64,000 nt of DNA from Thalassospira alkalitolerans. GTDB taxonomy: Bacteria; Pseudomonadota; Alphaproteobacteria; Rhodospirillales; Thalassospiraceae. A program made the translations under genes and the position numbers. Location: assembly GCF_002115745.1 (NCBI RefSeq), contig NZ_JFKB01000005.1, positions 186,001 through 250,000 on the forward strand, read 5' to 3'. This document shows, piece by piece, positions 61,797 through 64,000 of the stretch (within the stretch, counting starts at the first letter, position 1; each line of letters opens with the position of its first letter). The notes under the pieces are model-generated. The model saw nothing but the letters and a program-made list of their open reading frames with translations. It was not told where the DNA came from and searched no databases.

Positions 61797-63685
61797 TTTC
61801 CGCCTCGGCCGATGTTATTCGCCTGTGCCTGATTGGTGGCATCGTTACTGATTCCGGCCAATGTCACGGGCACGCCAAGATGATAACCCTGACCATAATC
61901 GATGCCCAGATCGCGCACCAATTCGAAACTTGTCTGATCATAAATCATTTCAGCGATTGTATGGATACCAAGATCACGGCACAGATTTGCGGTTGCCTTG
62001 ATAAACGCCCGGCCTTTGGGTTTGGCAAGGGCGGTCTGCATGGCGCCGCCGTCGAATTTGATAATATCGACATCAAGGGCGCTCAGATATTCAAAGTTGG
62101 CGGCACCGGCGCCGAAATCGTCAAGACAAACCAGATGGCCGCGCCCGCGCAGCCGTTGCAGACTTTCGTTGACGTCACGAAGGCCACGAATGCGCGATGT
62201 TTCAGTAACCTCGAACATGATTTTTGCCGGGGTCATGTCATACCGGTCCAAAAGCTGTTCAAGGGCTGGCAGGAAATCGTGTTGTTCGAGCGAATGACCC
62301 GACAGATTGACCGCAACTGAATGGGTTATATGCCCGGAATCCTGTGTGACATGGTCGAGTACCTTTTGGCACATCGCCAGATCGAATTCAGTGATTAATC
62401 CGGTGCCTTCGGCAAAGTGAATGATTTGATCAACAGCAAGTGTGCTGCTGCCATCATTAAAGCGTGCCAATGCTTCGTAATGATGCATTTCCTGTGTGTC
62501 GAGGTGGACAATTGGCTGCAATGCAACGGCAAAGGATCCGTTTTGTACGATTTCACGAAACGCCCGGACAGATTTCAAGGTTTCCTGAATCAGGTGTGGC
62601 AGGCTGGCCGAAAGCCGTTCGGCAGAAACATCGGCGTCACTGCGATGCTGCAAACGGTTCAGGGCATAGGCAACGGCACGGGTCAGGTTGGTTTCCTTTT
62701 CGCCGGTTGTTGCCGGTTGTTGCCCTTTTTGGGTTAGTCGATGAACGCCACTTGCCAGATCGTAATCGTGGCCAAACAGGTCATTGGTGGTCAACATTGT
62801 CGTGCTGGACGTGCCAGAGTTACCTGTGGTCAGGCTCAGATTTTTGAACGGGTCTGTGGCGGGGGTGTCATCACTGTATTCAGGATCACCAAGATCGGCA
62901 CGCAGCGCACTGGCATAGGCGACAATCCGGCGTTCAAGTTCGATCATCGGCTCGTCGATCATGCGGTCTGCGCCTCCGCTTAGATCGAGGGAACCATAAT
63001 TCTTGCGTCCACCAACACCGATGCCAATCAGTTGCGCCAATTCGTTTGTTGCGTCGGTTTCCGCCTGACTGCGAAGGGCTGCAAGGTTTTCAAGCACAAC
63101 AAGTGCTTCGCTATGGCTTGATGCGGCGCGCGCTGCTGCTGTGGCTTGCAATTCATTTTGACCGGTTTTTGCCGATGCAGAAGACAGAGAGTTTTGCAGG
63201 ATTAATCGGTCAATGCCAGACCTTGCGCGGGGGCGGATGGCACGATGCCGGGCTGCCAGAAAATAACGTCCGGCGGGCTCGGAAATCATATAGCCGCTTA
63301 GTGACAGGGGAACCGAACTGCCAAGAGATGTCCCATCTTCTTCGATCAATTGGAAATCAAGATCGAGTTCTTCAAGCCGTTTGATGCCAGAACTTGCATG
63401 AAGATAGGCACGCAGCAACGGGCGTTCTGATTTGATGACCAGTTTATCAAGTGCCTCGCCAATCAATCGTTCGGGCGGGCATCCAAGAAGGCTTTCGGTC
63501 GCACCGGCAACAAACAGGATGTATCCGTTCTCATCAACTTCAAGCAACATATCCGCCCAGCAGAATGCCATGGCAGCCAGAAGATCACGGTCATTATTTT
63601 CCGCTGAATAGGCCGCGCCTTCGATCATATGAGAACCACCATTTAGCCTGACCCCCGAATGCTTCGGATTGTATTCCGAAGTCAT
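61793..63685 (-). CDS. PAS-EAL c-di-GMP phosphodiesterase-like protein
   Basis: The 630-aa protein has a PAS domain (about residues 38-150), a long helical and disordered middle (160-345) and an EAL domain (360-610). Key catalytic elements are present: EALAR near 417, VNLSGHS, FEVTETS, LDDFGAG near 520 and IIKFDGG. The usual AEGVE loop is AEMIYDQ, which keeps the first Glu but loses the second, so activity may be altered. The late Gln in GQGYHLG is kept. It overlaps the GGDEF gene and likely forms a c-di-GMP pair with it. Confidence 0.88.
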   Translation of the reverse strand: MTSEYNPKHSGVRLNGGSHMIEGAAYSAENNDRDLLAAMAFCWADMLLEVDENGYILFVAGATESLLGCPPERLIGEALDKLVIKSERPLLRAYLHASSGIKRLEELDLDFQLIEEDGTSLGSSVPLSLSGYMISEPAGRYFLAARHRAIRPRARSGIDRLILQNSLSSASAKTGQNELQATAAARAASSHSEALVVLENLAALRSQAETDATNELAQLIGIGVGGRKNYGSLDLSGGADRMIDEPMIELERRIVAYASALRADLGDPEYSDDTPATDPFKNLSLTTGNSGTSSTTMLTTNDLFGHDYDLASGVHRLTQKGQQPATTGEKETNLTRAVAYALNRLQHRSDADVSAERLSASLPHLIQETLKSVRAFREIVQNGSFAVALQPIVHLDTQEMHHYEALARFNDGSSTLAVDQIIHFAEGTGLITEFDLAMCQKVLDHVTQDSGHITHSVAVNLSGHSLEQHDFLPALEQLLDRYDMTPAKIMFEVTETSRIRGLRDVNESLQRLRGRGHLVCLDDFGAGAANFEYLSALDVDIIKFDGGAMQTALAKPKGRAFIKATANLCRDLGIHTIAEMIYDQTSFELVRDLGIDYGQGYHLGVPVTLAGISNDATNQAQANNIGRGGK

Positions 63686-63912
63686 CTTCCCCCAATTCGT
63701 CCTAGATAACGATCATAGAGGGTAATACGAAGAAAAAGCACGAGAATAAGGAAAAAAATGCGGTCATACCGTGCTTGATGTGACTTCAGTCCGGGGAGGG
63801 TGTTTATCGACTGGGCAAAAGGATGAATTGTACAAAAAAAGTGCTTTTTGCCATTCGAAGGGGGCTTTTGATCTGCAGATCTGTATTGAAGAGGGTCTTG
63901 CAAGCCTGATCT

Positions 63913-64000
63913 TCAGGCTGCGTTATGGTTGCTTTCTGTGCGTGATCGCTTGGCATGCTTGTTGGCATACATCGCGCTATCGGCATTTTTCAAAAGCTCG
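63913..64000 (-). CDS. C-terminal end of a GGDEF-domain protein (partial)
   Basis: The minus strand encodes ELLKNADSAMYANKHAKRSR and nine more residues before the TGA at 63913. This is the conserved last helix of a diguanylate cyclase domain (LLxxADxAMYxAK). The gene enters from the right edge, so only 28 residues are visible. It is a third c-di-GMP gene in a row on this strand, followed by a 227-bp gap that leads into the EAL gene. Confidence 0.8.
   Translation of the reverse strand, partial: ELLKNADSAMYANKHAKRSRTESNHNAA

Noticed and set aside
63682-63903. 73-codon minus-strand open frame after the EAL gene
   Set aside because: It has no ribosome-binding site and reads across the promoter region of the EAL gene. 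No family resemblance was seen.
1-64000. CRISPR array, rRNA operon, prophage or replication origin
   Set aside because: No regular direct repeats with spacers, no rRNA sequence, no phage structural genes and no DnaA-box cluster were seen.

Overview
This window looks like chromosomal DNA from a marine alphaproteobacterium of the Rhodospirillales. The overall gene content fits Thalassospira best, but that is inference and no database was searched. Most of the window is moderately GC-rich, densely coded and ordinary. Housekeeping and metabolic genes include a complex I NDUFS4-type subunit, ribosomal proteins L32 and L36, hisI, cysteine synthase, cystathionine beta-lyase, L-lactate permease, mercaptopyruvate sulfurtransferase and AlaX. 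They are mixed with many signalling genes (diguanylate cyclases, an EAL protein, two class III adenylate cyclases, a DUF2336 protein).

Layout. 1-2.2 kb is AT-rich and holds the N-terminal part of a PEP synthase/PPDK-like enzyme that runs off the left edge. 2.2-4.7 kb holds a histone-deacetylase-like protein, a DUF192 protein, tRNA-Pro, a complex I subunit and tRNA-Arg. 4.7-6.1 kb is a small accessory islet after tRNA-Arg: a two-helix membrane protein, an orphan Imm63-type immunity protein between palindromic repeats, and a 131-bp remnant of a yitT gene whose intact copy lies 9 kb away. 6.1-13.7 kb is a ferric-siderophore uptake locus (RpiR regulator, binding protein, two permeases, ATPase, divergent TonB receptor). 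A 0.27-kb MITE-like element has landed at the permease/binding-protein junction. 14-15.6 kb holds a NucA/NucB-type secreted nuclease with a possible ComJ/Nin-like partner, then yitT. 15.8-21 kb holds an aldo/keto reductase and a divergent zinc locus (cobW-hisI against zur-znuC-znuB) sharing a near-perfect Zur-box palindrome, followed by a solitary PD-(D/E)XK endonuclease-like gene.

22-46 kb holds sulfur and amino-acid metabolism, acetyltransferases, a lactate permease with a small downstream membrane ORF, a LysR/MFS divergent pair, cysK, NUDIX, a PAS-GGDEF protein, PepD, a J-domain/SH3-like protein, a methyltransferase-like protein and rpmJ. 46-50 kb holds tandem Cache-HAMP adenylate cyclases and an Lrp regulator divergent from a saccharopine-dehydrogenase-like gene. 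51-58.6 kb holds a binding-protein-like secreted protein, a TPR/OGT-like protein, UspA, a TIGR02186/TauE pair, TusA and ElaA. 58.7 kb to the end is a DUF2336 / GGDEF / EAL / partial GGDEF run on the minus strand.

The most unusual observations are four. (1) The MITE-like insertion sits in a CTAG target and preserves both the upstream stop codon and the downstream Shine-Dalgarno. (2) The putative nuclease/inhibitor pair has its nuclease ribosome-binding site inside a long hairpin. (3) The tRNA-Arg islet holds an orphan immunity gene, repeats and a yitT remnant. (4) A solitary nuclease-like gene is placed directly after znuB.
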